A stretch of DNA of 22,227 nt from Actinomycetes bacterium. GTDB taxonomy: Bacteria; Actinomycetota; Thermoleophilia; Solirubrobacterales; Solirubrobacteraceae. The stretch spans positions 1-22,227 of the forward strand of contig JAEYAL010000327.1 in NCBI GenBank assembly GCA_023404805.1. The letters are read 5' to 3'. Below the pieces are notes generated by a model, which did not search any database, was not told the DNA's origin, and saw only the letters and a program-made list of their open reading frames with translations. The position numbers and the translations under genes are program-made. The first letter of the stretch is position 1; every line of letters begins with the position of its first letter. Shown in pieces: positions 1 to 6,672 of the stretch.

Positions 1-142
1 GCGTCGGGCTGTACGGATTTCGCCGCCAGGCGAAAACGGACTGCCCGATCGCAGCCAGGAAAGAGACCCCCGCCCCGACCCCGCCGACCCACCAAACGAT
101 GCCCAGAACGAAAACGGGCGCCCCGAAGGACGCCCGTTTCAA
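1..142 (-). other. Left-edge open frame, possible start of a membrane protein (weak)
   Basis: Downstream of rplQ one minus-strand frame stays open to the window edge, beginning at a possible TTG at 142. It would encode a basic start (KRASFG), about 25 hydrophobic residues including VLGIVWWVGG, then WRRNPYSP, which resembles a single membrane helix with flanking positive charge. Third codon positions are GC-rich. Against it: there is no ATG or GTG start, no clear ribosome binding site, and the frame runs straight through the rplQ terminator hairpin. GC-rich sequence often gives such frames by chance. Confidence 0.2.
112..139 (-). terminator. Intrinsic terminator after rplQ
   Basis: On the minus strand the arms AAACGGGCG and CGCCCGTTT pair perfectly. 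The inner bases UCC and GGG extend the stem to 12 bp, closed by a C(UUCG)G tetraloop. A short run of T follows (TTTTCGTTCT). It lies 23 nt beyond the rplQ stop, so it probably ends the alpha-operon transcript. Confidence 0.85.
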
Positions 143-162
143 AGTGAATCTTGCGTCGAAGC

Positions 163-516
163 TCAGACGAGCTCGATGAAGACCATCTCGGTCGAGTCGC
201 TGCGGCGCGGGCCGAGCTTCAGGATGCGGGTGTAGCCGCCGGGGCGCGTGGAGTAGCGCGGGGCGACGTCCGAGAAGAGCTTGCCCACGATGAACTCATC
301 GTGGCCGAGCTTGCTGAGGGCCTGGCGGCGCGCGTGGAGCGTGTCGTCCTTGGCGAGGGTGATCAGCTTCTCGACCTCGGGCTTGACGGCCTTGGCCTTC
401 GCAGCCGTGGTCTTGATGCGGCCGTGCTCGATGACCTCTTTGGAAAGGTTCTGGAGCAGCGCCTTGCGGTGCGCGCTGTCGCGGGAGAGCTTGTGGCGGG
501 TCTTCTGGTGACGCAT
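163..516 (-). CDS. rplQ: 50S ribosomal protein L17
   Basis: The 117-residue product is L17, a 50S protein near the peptide exit tunnel. It opens with the family signature MRHQKTRHKLSRDSAHRKAL and keeps the LLQNLSKEVIEHGRIKTT block, followed by the region KAVKPEVEKLITLAK. The length is normal for the bacterial family. The ATG at 516 lies 2 nt after the rpoA stop, so the two genes are probably translated together, as in most bacteria. It is the last gene of the alpha cluster and is followed by a UUCG-capped terminator. Nothing in it looks broken or unusual. Confidence 0.97.
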   Translation of the reverse strand: MRHQKTRHKLSRDSAHRKALLQNLSKEVIEHGRIKTTAAKAKAVKPEVEKLITLAKDDTLHARRQALSKLGHDEFIVGKLFSDVAPRYSTRPGGYTRILKLGPRRSDSTEMVFIELV

Positions 517-518
517 GT

Positions 519-1487
519 CTAGTCGTCGCGCAGGTTCAGGCCGCGCGCCTCGAGGGTTTCGATGACTTCGTCGATCGACTTGCGACCGAAGTTCGGGATT
601 GCCGAGAGCTCGGACTCCGACTTGGTGATGAGGTCACCAATGGTCTGGATGCCCGCGCGCTTGAGGCAGTTGTAGGAGCGGACGCCGAGGTCGAGCTCCT
701 CGATGAGGATGTCGTCCATCGGGCTGCCGGACGGGCCGGTGGTGAGGCCCTGGGCCGGGATCGGGTCGAGCTCGGCGACGGGGCCCTGGCGGAGCTCCTC
801 GACGCGGTCGGGATCGGTGAAGATCGCGAGCTGCTGGATCAGGACCTCGGCGGCTTCGCGGAGCGCGCCCTTGGGGTCGATGGAGCCGTCGGTCTCGATG
901 TCGAGCGTGAGCTTGTCGAAGTCGGTCTTCTGACCAACACGGGCCTGCTCGACGGCGTAGGCGACGCGGCGGACCGGGGAGAAGATGGAGTCGATCGGGA
1001 TGACGCCGATCGGCTGGTCGGGCGACTTGTTCTCGTCGGACGGGCGGTAGCCGCGGCCGCGGCCGATCGTGAGGTACATCTCGAGCGAGGTGCCCTGCTC
1101 GAGCGTCGCGATGTGGACGTCCGGGGAGAGGACTTCGACGCCAGCCGGCAGGTCGATGTCGCCGGCGGTGATGACGCCGGGGCCCTTGGCCACGACGGAT
1201 GCCTCGATCTCGGTGGCGTCCGAGTGCATCCGGCAGACGACGCCCTTGAGGTTCAGGACGATGTCAGTGACGTCTTCCTTGACCCCGTTGATCGTCGAGA
1301 ACTCGTGCGCGACGCCCTCGATACGGACGGACGTGACGGCAGCGCCAGCGAGCGACGAGAGCAGCACGCGGCGAAGCGAGTTGCCAAAGGTGTAGCCGAA
1401 GCCTCGGTCAAGCGGCTCGATGGTGAACGAGCCACGGGTCTCTTCGACCGTCTCGCTCTTGATCTGCGGCACTTGGAAGTCGAGCAT
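519..1487 (-). CDS. rpoA: DNA-directed RNA polymerase subunit alpha
   Basis: This is the 322-residue alpha subunit, whose dimer nucleates RNA polymerase assembly. The N-terminal domain (about 1-233) contains the dimerisation motif GYTFGNSLRRVLLSS and VEELRQG at its end. A short linker leads to the C-terminal DNA-binding domain (about 256-322) with ELDLGVRSYNCLKRAGI. Arg270 corresponds to E. coli Arg265, which contacts UP elements, and NFGRKSIDEV supplies the second helix-hairpin-helix. I chose the ATG at 1487, giving MLDFQVPQ, the usual alpha start. An upstream ATG at 1538 would add 17 residues unlike the family. An AGGA lies about 6 nt before the start. rpsD, usually directly upstream, is absent. 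Confidence 0.97.
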   Translation of the reverse strand: MLDFQVPQIKSETVEETRGSFTIEPLDRGFGYTFGNSLRRVLLSSLAGAAVTSVRIEGVAHEFSTINGVKEDVTDIVLNLKGVVCRMHSDATEIEASVVAKGPGVITAGDIDLPAGVEVLSPDVHIATLEQGTSLEMYLTIGRGRGYRPSDENKSPDQPIGVIPIDSIFSPVRRVAYAVEQARVGQKTDFDKLTLDIETDGSIDPKGALREAAEVLIQQLAIFTDPDRVEELRQGPVAELDPIPAQGLTTGPSGSPMDDILIEELDLGVRSYNCLKRAGIQTIGDLITKSESELSAIPNFGRKSIDEVIETLEARGLNLRDD

Positions 1488-1560
1488 GCGTGTCCTGGGG
1501 TCAGTGCGGAAGGAGCGCGAAGCCCACCCCGGGGACATCGCGCGGAATCGTTTGTTGGCT

Positions 1561-1785
1561 CTACGCGGAGCGCTCGGCGACGAGCAGCTTCAGAGCCGAC
1601 GGCGCAACCGTGCGCCGCTGCGGAGTGGTCAGGCCAGCGCTGGCCATCACACGGAGATCGCTCGGCGACTGGGTGGCCACCTGTGCGTTGCGATCGGAAG
1701 AAGACTGGCTCACCGCGAACGCGCTGCCGCCGCCGGCGCCGACAAGGGCGCGGCAGTAGCTGCGGGTAACGCGGGAGCTGGTCAT
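1561..1785 (-). CDS. Unrecognised 74-residue frame in the usual rpsD slot
   Basis: I do not recognise this product. The ATG at 1785 is 8 nt after the rpsK stop and the frame closes with TAG at 1561. Residues include MTSSRVTRSYCRALVGAG, a Ser/Gln-rich middle and a basic end (TVAPSALKLLVAERSA). Most third codon positions (by eye over 80%) are G or C, which suits a real gene, but the composition is low in hydrophobic core residues and there is no ribosome binding site ahead of the ATG. It has no S4-like motif, so it is not a remnant of rpsD. It may be a small coupled gene, or merely an open frame in an rpoA leader. Confidence 0.35.
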   Translation of the reverse strand: MTSSRVTRSYCRALVGAGGGSAFAVSQSSSDRNAQVATQSPSDLRVMASAGLTTPQRRTVAPSALKLLVAERSA

Positions 1786-1793
1786 GGAGTGGG

Positions 1794-2189
1794 TTAGACC
1801 CGGCGCCGCTTGCGCGGGCGGCAGCCGTTGTGAGCCTGCGGGGACACGTCGCGGACGCTGAGGACTTCGAGACCCGCCGCCTGAAGCGAACGGATCGCGG
1901 TCTCACGGCCGGAGCCGGGACCCTTGACGAACACTTCGACCTTCTGGAGACCCTGGTCGATGCCCTTGCGGGCAGCGGCGTCAGCGGTCACCTGAGCGGC
2001 GAACGGGGTCGACTTGCGCGAACCCTTGAAGCCGGCACCACCGGCGGACTCCCAGGCAATGACGTTGCCCTGGGGATCCGTCAGCGAGACGATCGTGTTG
2101 TTGAAAGAGGTCTTGATGTGGGCCTGGCCGAGCGGAATGTTCTTCTTCGGCTTGCGGCGGCCACGCGCGGGGCGCTTGGGAGCGGGCAT
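1794..2189 (-). CDS. rpsK: 30S ribosomal protein S11
   Basis: S11 is a platform protein of the 30S subunit that contacts the mRNA near the E site. The 131-residue product has a basic N-terminus (MPAPKRPARGRRKPKK), then the family blocks AHIKTSFNNTIVSLTDPQGN, SAGGAGFKGSRKSTPFAAQV, VKGPGSGRETAIRSLQAAGL and the C-terminal PQAHNGCRPRKRRRV. Length is normal. It follows rpsM by 9 nt. In most bacteria rpsD comes next; here a 306-nt stretch separates it from rpoA. Confidence 0.97.
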   Translation of the reverse strand: MPAPKRPARGRRKPKKNIPLGQAHIKTSFNNTIVSLTDPQGNVIAWESAGGAGFKGSRKSTPFAAQVTADAAARKGIDQGLQKVEVFVKGPGSGRETAIRSLQAAGLEVLSVRDVSPQAHNGCRPRKRRRV

Positions 2190-2198
2190 TGCGTCCTA

Positions 2199-2579
2199 CT
2201 ACTTCTTGCCGGGCTTCTTCTTACCGGCGACCTGCATGCGCTTCGGGCCCTTGCGGGTACGCGCGTTGGTCTTGGTCTTCTGACCGCGGACCGGGAGGCC
2301 ACGACGGTGGCGGATGCCGCGGTAGCACCCGATCTCCATCAGGCGCTTGATGTCCTGGGAGCGCTCACGGCGGAGGTCACCCTCCACGCTGCGCTGCTCC
2401 ACGGCGGCGCGGAGTCGCGAGATCTCGTCCTCGGTGAGGTCGCGGATCTTGCGGTCCTTGTCGACGCCGGTCTCGGCGAGGATGTCGTTCGCCGTCTGGC
2501 GACCGATGCCGTAGATGTAGGTCAGACCGACCTCAGCCCGCTTGTTGAGCGGGATGTTGATGCCTGCAATACGAGCCAT
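2199..2579 (-). CDS. rpsM: 30S ribosomal protein S13
   Basis: S13 sits in the 30S head, bridges to the 50S subunit (L5) and touches P-site tRNA through its tail. The 126-residue product has MARIAGINIPLNKRAEVGLT, the helix-two-turn-helix region YIYGIGRQTANDI, and the signature RGIRHRRGLPVRGQKTKTNA. It ends with a Lys-rich tail (GKKKPGKK), as expected for the tRNA-contacting extension. The ATG at 2579 gives the exact family start; an in-frame upstream ATG at 2672 would add residues overlapping rpmJ and is rejected. It follows rpmJ by 8 nt. Confidence 0.97.
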   Translation of the reverse strand: MARIAGINIPLNKRAEVGLTYIYGIGRQTANDILAETGVDKDRKIRDLTEDEISRLRAAVEQRSVEGDLRRERSQDIKRLMEIGCYRGIRHRRGLPVRGQKTKTNARTRKGPKRMQVAGKKKPGKK

Positions 2580-2587
2580 TGAGTGAG

Positions 2588-2701
2588 TTATCCCTGGCGC
2601 TGCTTGTGGCGCGGGTTCGTGCAGATGACAAGAACGTTGCCGTGACGGCGAATGATCTTGCACTTCTCGCACATGGGCTTGACCGACGGACGGACCTTCA
2701 T
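2588..2701 (-). CDS. rpmJ: 50S ribosomal protein L36, zinc-ribbon (C+) type
   Basis: L36 is the smallest 50S protein, a 37-residue zinc ribbon packed against 23S rRNA. The sequence begins MKVRPSVKPMCEKCK and carries the zinc ligands Cys11, Cys14, Cys27 and His32, so this is the zinc-binding form. It is the first alpha-cluster gene here, preceded by a 277-nt gap that contains possible promoters, instead of by infA as in most relatives. rpsM follows after 8 nt. Confidence 0.96.
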   Translation of the reverse strand: MKVRPSVKPMCEKCKIIRRHGNVLVICTNPRHKQRQG

Positions 2702-2759
2702 GAAAACCTCAGAGGACTGCGCCGGAACGAAGGAACGGGTGTCCCGAGCGCGACGGCGA

Positions 2760-2768
2760 AAGATAGCA
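2760..2768 (-). promoter_or_regulatory. Candidate extended -10 promoter for rpmJ and the alpha cluster
   Basis: On the minus strand TGC precedes TATCTT (hexamer 2760-2765), matching the extended -10 pattern TGn-TAnnnT. The hexamer lies 58 nt before the rpmJ ATG. No good -35 box is visible 17 nt upstream, which is tolerated in extended -10 promoters. The call rests on pattern alone. Confidence 0.4.
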
Positions 2769-2864
2769 GAACCCCTACGCGCGCCGTAGCGCGCCGCCGG
2801 GTGATCCGCTAGCGGAGATGGACGCTTGATCGGTCCGTGCAGGCAGAACCTGCAATTGCGAAGG

Positions 2865-2870
2865 AGTCTA
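2865..2870 (-). promoter_or_regulatory. Candidate -10 element (TAGACT), distal rpmJ promoter
   Basis: TAGACT on the minus strand fits the actinobacterial TAnnnT pattern and lies about 160 nt before rpmJ. There is no convincing -35 box. A 6-bp inverted repeat begins 10 nt downstream and would be at the start of any transcript. Confidence 0.25.
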
Positions 2871-2978
2871 GCGGGTCCGCGCCGACTGGGGCACACGGCC
2901 CGGATGGACCGCAAGGCTCCCTGCAAGGAGCTGATTTCACCCGAGCTGCGTCGCGCGGAGTGCGCACCGCTGCGGCGG

Positions 2979-3746
2979 CTACGGCGTCTTGACGGACTCG
3001 TGCCAGGGCGTCAGCACGCGCGGGCCGTCGTTCGTGATGGCGATCGTGAACTCCTGGTGCGCGGCGAGGGAGCCGTCGACGGTGGAGATGGCCCACTGGT
3101 CGTCGCCGGTGAACACGTCGGCGCCACCGGTCGTGACCATCGGCTCGATCGCGAGCACCATGCCTGCCGAGAGGCGGGCGCCTCGGCCAGGCTTGCCGTA
3201 GTTCGGGACCTGCGGGTCCTCGTGCATCGCACGGCCCACGCCGTGCCCCACGAGCGCCGTGACGATCGTCAGGCCGGCGCTTTCGACGACCGTCTGCACC
3301 GCGTGGCCGATGTCGCCGATGCGGTTGCCGGGCACGCATTGCGGCACGGCGGCCAGCAGCGACTCGAGGGTCTTGTCCGACAGATGGCGGGCCTCGTCGG
3401 AGACCTCGCCGACGAGGTGCGTGACGGCCGCGTCGGCGACCCAGCCGCCGAGCGTGACGCCGCAGTCGATCGAGACGATGTCGCCCTCTTCGAAGGCGCG
3501 CTTGTCGGGGATGCCGTGGACGACCATGTCGTTCGGCGAGATGCAGAGCGACGCCGGGTAGCCGTGGAAGCCCTTGAACGAGGGCACGGCGCCCTCGGCG
3601 CGGATCATCTCCTCAGCGGCGCGGTCGAGCTCCAGCGGGGTGATGCCGGGGCGGACCATCGACGTGATGAGCTCGTGGACTCGGACGAGCAGGTCGCCCG
3701 ACTCCGCCATCGCGTCGAGTTCGGCTGGTGACTTGGTGACGATCAT
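2979..3746 (-). CDS. map: Methionine aminopeptidase, type I
   Basis: This cytosolic metalloenzyme removes the initiator methionine from nascent proteins. The 255-residue length and lack of an insertion fit bacterial type I. All expected ligands are visible: His78 (HGIP, substrate contact) and metal ligands Asp94 (SIDCG), Asp105 (WVADAAVT), His168 (GHGVG), Glu201 (AIEPM) and Glu232 (HQEFTIAIT). The start at 3746 (MIVTKSPAELDAM) fits the family; no strong ribosome binding site is visible. It lies 83 nt after adk, matching the common secY-adk-map order. infA, the usual next gene, is missing. Confidence 0.95.
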   Translation of the reverse strand: MIVTKSPAELDAMAESGDLLVRVHELITSMVRPGITPLELDRAAEEMIRAEGAVPSFKGFHGYPASLCISPNDMVVHGIPDKRAFEEGDIVSIDCGVTLGGWVADAAVTHLVGEVSDEARHLSDKTLESLLAAVPQCVPGNRIGDIGHAVQTVVESAGLTIVTALVGHGVGRAMHEDPQVPNYGKPGRGARLSAGMVLAIEPMVTTGGADVFTGDDQWAISTVDGSLAAHQEFTIAITNDGPRVLTPWHESVKTP

Positions 3747-3829
3747 CGTGTCGCTTGCGGATTGGCTGCCCCAGTGACCGTGCGGTCGCCGGCGGCGGGC
3801 TGAAGGGGATGCGGCGCGCCGCGGACTCG

Positions 3830-4507
3830 CTAGTCGAGCTTGCCCTCGAAGCGCAGCGCCGAGATCTGAGCGCGGATGCTGTCGTGGACCTCAGCCGGCG
3901 GACGCGAGCCGTCGAAGCGGCGCAGGAGCCCAAGGTTCGCGTAGAAGTCTACGAGGGGCTCCGTCTGCTCGTGGTAGACCGCCAGGCGCTTGGCGATCGT
4001 CTCGGGCTTGTCGTCGTCACGCTGGATCAGACGGGAACCGTCGACGTCGCAGACGCCTTCGTTCTTCGGCGGGTCGAACTCGACGTGGTAGACGCGGCCG
4101 GTCTTCGCGGAGACGCGGCGGCCGGACAGGCGGCGGATGACCTCTTCGTCGGAGACGTCGATCAGCAGGACCGCGGAGAGTTCGCGGCCGAGGCCAGCGA
4201 GGTCGGCCGAGAGCGCCTCGGCCTGCGGCACCGTACGCGGGAAGCCGTCGAGCAGGAAGCCTTCGGACGCGTCCTCCGACTGGAGGCGGTCGAGGATGAC
4301 CCCGATGATGACTTCGTCGGGGACGAGGCCGCCGGCGTCCATGTAGGCCTTCGCCTGAAGACCAAGCTCAGTGCCCTCGGCGACGGCGGCACGCAGGATG
4401 TTGCCGGTCGCGATGTACGGGAGGTTGAAGTCCTCGGTGATCCGCTCGGCCTGGGTGCCTTTGCCGGCGCCGGGCGGTCCAACGAGGATGAGGTTCAGCT
4501 CGGCCAC
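3830..4507 (-). CDS. adk: Adenylate kinase
   Basis: Adenylate kinase interconverts ATP + AMP and 2 ADP in the cytosol. The 225-residue product has the P-loop GPPGAGKGT at 10-18, the AMP-binding segment YIATGNILRAAV, the LLDGFPRT motif at 85-92, and a long LID domain of about 130-168. The LID zinc positions read Ser133, Thr136, Cys153, Asp156: the second half of the Bacillus-type Cys/Cys/Cys/Asp site survives and the first half is replaced. Translation starts with GTG at 4507, giving MAELNLILVGPP. No good Shine-Dalgarno sequence is visible. It lies 167 nt after secY, more than most spacers here, so separate control is possible. Confidence 0.95.
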   Translation of the reverse strand: MAELNLILVGPPGAGKGTQAERITEDFNLPYIATGNILRAAVAEGTELGLQAKAYMDAGGLVPDEVIIGVILDRLQSEDASEGFLLDGFPRTVPQAEALSADLAGLGRELSAVLLIDVSDEEVIRRLSGRRVSAKTGRVYHVEFDPPKNEGVCDVDGSRLIQRDDDKPETIAKRLAVYHEQTEPLVDFYANLGLLRRFDGSRPPAEVHDSIRAQISALRFEGKLD

Positions 4508-4570
4508 GGGCGGCGGAAGTTACACAGTTCGGAGGGCTCGCGCTCACCGCCGGGTCGCAGTCAGGTCGCA

Positions 4571-4590
4571 AACGCCGGAAACACGGCGTT
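4571..4590 (-). promoter_or_regulatory. Hairpin between secY and adk
   Basis: AACGCCG and CGGCGTT form a perfect 7-bp stem around a 6-nt loop in the 167-nt secY-adk gap. TTTGCG follows on the minus strand, too few T for a confident terminator. It may weaken or stabilise transcript flow between the two genes. I see no promoter or coding frame in the rest of the gap. Confidence 0.35.
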
Positions 4591-4674
4591 CACGACTCAG
4601 GCTGCAAATCCGGTCAGCGGCCGAGGCGGCCCGCCGCAGACGTGGTTTTCAGGGGCTTCATAGCGATCTCCGGA

Positions 4675-5949
4675 TCAGCGACCCAGATATCCCTCGTAGT
4701 TGCGCATCATCAACTGCGCTTCGAGCTGCTTCATCGTGTCCAGGGCGACGCCGATCACGATCAGCAGCGAGGTGCCGCCGAAGAAGAAGTTGGCGTTCGT
4801 CTGGTTGATGATGAGCGTCGGGATCGCGGCGACCGCGGCGAGGTACAGCGCACCCGGGAAGGTGAGCCGCGCCAGGATGCGGTCGAGGAACTCGGCCGTC
4901 GGCCGGCCCGGGCGCACGCCGGGGATGAACCCGCCGTACTTGCGCAGGTTGTCGGCCTGGTCGACCGGGTTGAACGTGACCGCGGTGTAGAAGTACGTGA
5001 AGAGGATGATCAGCAGGCACTCGAAGATCAGGTACGGGGCCTTGCCAGCCACGAAGAAGTCCGAGAGGTCCTGGCCCCAGCCCGTGCCGGTCAGCTGACC
5101 GATCGTCGCCGGGAAGGCGAGCAGCGACGCGGCGAAGATGACCGGGATGACGCCGGCCATGTTCACGCGCAGCGGCAGGTAGGTCTGGCCGCCGCTCATC
5201 ATGCGCTTGCCGATGACGCGCTTGGCGTACTGGATCGGGATGCGGCGCTGGCCTTCCTGGATGAAGACGATGGCCGCGATGATCGCCAGTGCCAGGAACG
5301 GCATGATGACCTTGAAGACCTGGTCGCCGGAGTTCCACCAGCTCTGCACGCCGCCGGGCAGGCCCGCGACGATCGAGGCGAAGATCATCAGCGAGATGCC
5401 GTTGCCGATGCCCCGCTGGGTGATGAGCTCGCCCATCCACATCACCACGATGCAGCCCGCGGTGAGCGAGAGCACGATGATGAAGACCGGGACGAAGGTG
5501 AAGTCCGGGATCAGCTTCTCCCCCGCCTGGGCGGAGAAGGAGCGGAAGAGGAACACGTAGCCGACCGACTGCGCGAACGCGAGGCCGACCGTGAGGAACC
5601 GCGTGTACTGCGTGATCTTGGTCTGCCCGACCTCGCCTTCCTTCTGGAGCTTCTCCAGCGAGGGGACGACGACGGTCAGCAGCTGCAGGATGATCGACGC
5701 GGTGATGTAGGGCATGATGCCCAGCGCGAACAGCGCTACTCGGGAGAGCGAGCCTCCCGAGAAGGTGTTCAGGAGCTGCAGCACCCCGCCTCCGCCCAGC
5801 TGTTGCTGGAGGCTCTCGATGGCCTCGGCGTTCGCGCCGGGGACCGGGATGTGAGCGCCCAGGCGGTACAGGGCCAGGACGAAGGCGGTGAAGAGGAGCT
5901 TCTTCCGGATCTCAGGAACCGTGAAGGCGCTCAGGATGGTGCGCAGCAT
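4675..5949 (-). CDS. secY: Preprotein translocase subunit SecY
   Basis: SecY is the channel of the SecYEG translocon in the cytoplasmic membrane. The 424-residue protein has the usual start (MLRTILSAFTVPEIRKKLLF), the PVPGAN segment before the plug region, alternating hydrophobic stretches consistent with ten membrane helices, and the conserved GIGNGISLMIFA and PGGVQSWW regions. The cytosolic loop near 253-256 (AKRV) precedes GGQTYLPLRVNMAGVIPVIFA, and the C-terminal part has FGGTSLLIVIGVALDTMKQL. It follows rplO by 14 nt, the normal spc arrangement, so membrane insertion capacity is made alongside ribosomes. It is complete, of normal length, with no frame disruption. Confidence 0.97.
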   Translation of the reverse strand: MLRTILSAFTVPEIRKKLLFTAFVLALYRLGAHIPVPGANAEAIESLQQQLGGGGVLQLLNTFSGGSLSRVALFALGIMPYITASIILQLLTVVVPSLEKLQKEGEVGQTKITQYTRFLTVGLAFAQSVGYVFLFRSFSAQAGEKLIPDFTFVPVFIIVLSLTAGCIVVMWMGELITQRGIGNGISLMIFASIVAGLPGGVQSWWNSGDQVFKVIMPFLALAIIAAIVFIQEGQRRIPIQYAKRVIGKRMMSGGQTYLPLRVNMAGVIPVIFAASLLAFPATIGQLTGTGWGQDLSDFFVAGKAPYLIFECLLIILFTYFYTAVTFNPVDQADNLRKYGGFIPGVRPGRPTAEFLDRILARLTFPGALYLAAVAAIPTLIINQTNANFFFGGTSLLIVIGVALDTMKQLEAQLMMRNYEGYLGR

Positions 5950-5963
5950 GGACGGCGGAGAGG

Positions 5964-6500
5964 CTACTCGTCCGAGGACGCGGACGCGCCACCGATGGGC
6001 TCAAACGAGCCACCAGCGGCCTCGACCGCAGCGACAGCGCTCTTCGAAGCGCCGTGCAGACGCACGGTGAGCTTCTTGGTGAGCTTGCCGTTGCCGAGGA
6101 GCTTGATGTCGTGCTTGCGGTTGGCGAGGCCAGCGGCCTTGAGCGACTCGGGAGTCACTTCGGCACCAGCTTCAAACCGCTTCTCGAGGTCGAACAGCGT
6201 CACGCTCTGCGTGTGCGTGCGGAACGGCTCGAACGGCATCGACATCTTCTTGTTCGGGCCACGCAGCTTGCGCAGACGCATGTGCGTCGGCGTCTGGCCA
6301 CCCTCGAAGTGCGAACGGTCCTTGGAACCAGCGCGGGAGCCGTAGCCCTTCTGGCCGCGGCCAGAGGTCTTGCCCAGGCCGGAGCCCTCGCCGCGGCCGA
6401 CGCGCTTGCGCGGCTTGCGGCTGCCCGGCGCGGGCTTCAGCGAGTGGAGGCCGATCTCGTTGGGATCGAGGACCTCTTGCTTGTCAGTCTGATCAGTCAT
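5964..6500 (-). CDS. rplO: 50S ribosomal protein L15
   Basis: L15 is a late-assembly 50S protein that reaches deep into 23S rRNA. The 178-residue product has GLHSLKPAPGSRKPRKRVGRG followed by the family GSGLGKTSGRGQKGYGSRAG region. The globular part includes FEGGQTPTHMRLRKLRG. The protein ends in Gly/Ser/acidic residues (GGASASSDE), a little longer than the family norm. I chose the ATG at 6500 (MTDQTDKQEV), which overlaps rpmD by 8 nt; the ATG at 6542 would add residues buried in rpmD. Confidence 0.95.
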   Translation of the reverse strand: MTDQTDKQEVLDPNEIGLHSLKPAPGSRKPRKRVGRGEGSGLGKTSGRGQKGYGSRAGSKDRSHFEGGQTPTHMRLRKLRGPNKKMSMPFEPFRTHTQSVTLFDLEKRFEAGAEVTPESLKAAGLANRKHDIKLLGNGKLTKKLTVRLHGASKSAVAAVEAAGGSFEPIGGASASSDE

Positions 6501-6672
6501 CGTTGACCTGGATGAGGTGACGGACGCGGTGGAGCATGCCACGCGTCTGGGGGTTGTCCTTGACCTCGACCGTGTGGCCGATGCGGCGCAGGCCGATGGA
6601 GCGCAGCGTGTCGAGCTGGGTCTTGTCAGAGCCGATCTTCGACTTGACCTGGGTGACCTTCAGGGTGCTCAT
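6493..6672 (-). CDS. rpmD: 50S ribosomal protein L30
   Basis: L30 is a small 50S protein. The 59-residue product starts MSTLKVTQVKSKIGSDKTQL and contains the family signature TLRSIGLRRIGHTVEVKDNP with TRGMLHRVRHLI. It overlaps rpsE by 4 nt (ATGA) and rplO by 8 nt, the usual rpsE-rpmD-rplO arrangement. Length matches the short bacterial form. Confidence 0.95.
   Translation of the reverse strand: MSTLKVTQVKSKIGSDKTQLDTLRSIGLRRIGHTVEVKDNPQTRGMLHRVRHLIQVNDD

Larger units (their letters stand above)
2702..2978 (-). other. map-rpmJ intergenic region lacking infA
   Basis: This 277-nt gap holds no frame resembling IF-1 on either strand, although infA normally sits here. It contains two -10-like elements, a 6-bp inverted repeat at 2838-2854 (TGCAGG/CCTGCA with a 5-nt loop), and a CTACG/CGTAG inverted repeat at 2775-2789 just upstream of the nearer -10. 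A GCTCC/GGAGC repeat follows map at about 2916-2931 without a T run. No tRNA was seen. It looks like a regulatory region where a gene has been lost or moved. Confidence 0.6.

Noticed and set aside
18..35. TTTCGCC/GGCGAAA inverted repeat as a second terminator
   Set aside because: The 7-bp stem has no T run on either strand and lies far from any assigned gene end.
1488..1538. Upstream ATG start for rpoA
   Set aside because: It would add 17 residues not seen in alpha subunits; the ATG at 1487 matches the family.
2702..2978. Possible tRNA or small RNA gene in the map-rpmJ gap
   Set aside because: I found no T-loop or anticodon-arm pattern; the short inverted repeats do not build a cloverleaf.
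4642..6345. 567-codon plus-strand open frame opposite secY and rplO
   Set aside because: Highly charged, motif-free antisense shadow of conserved genes.
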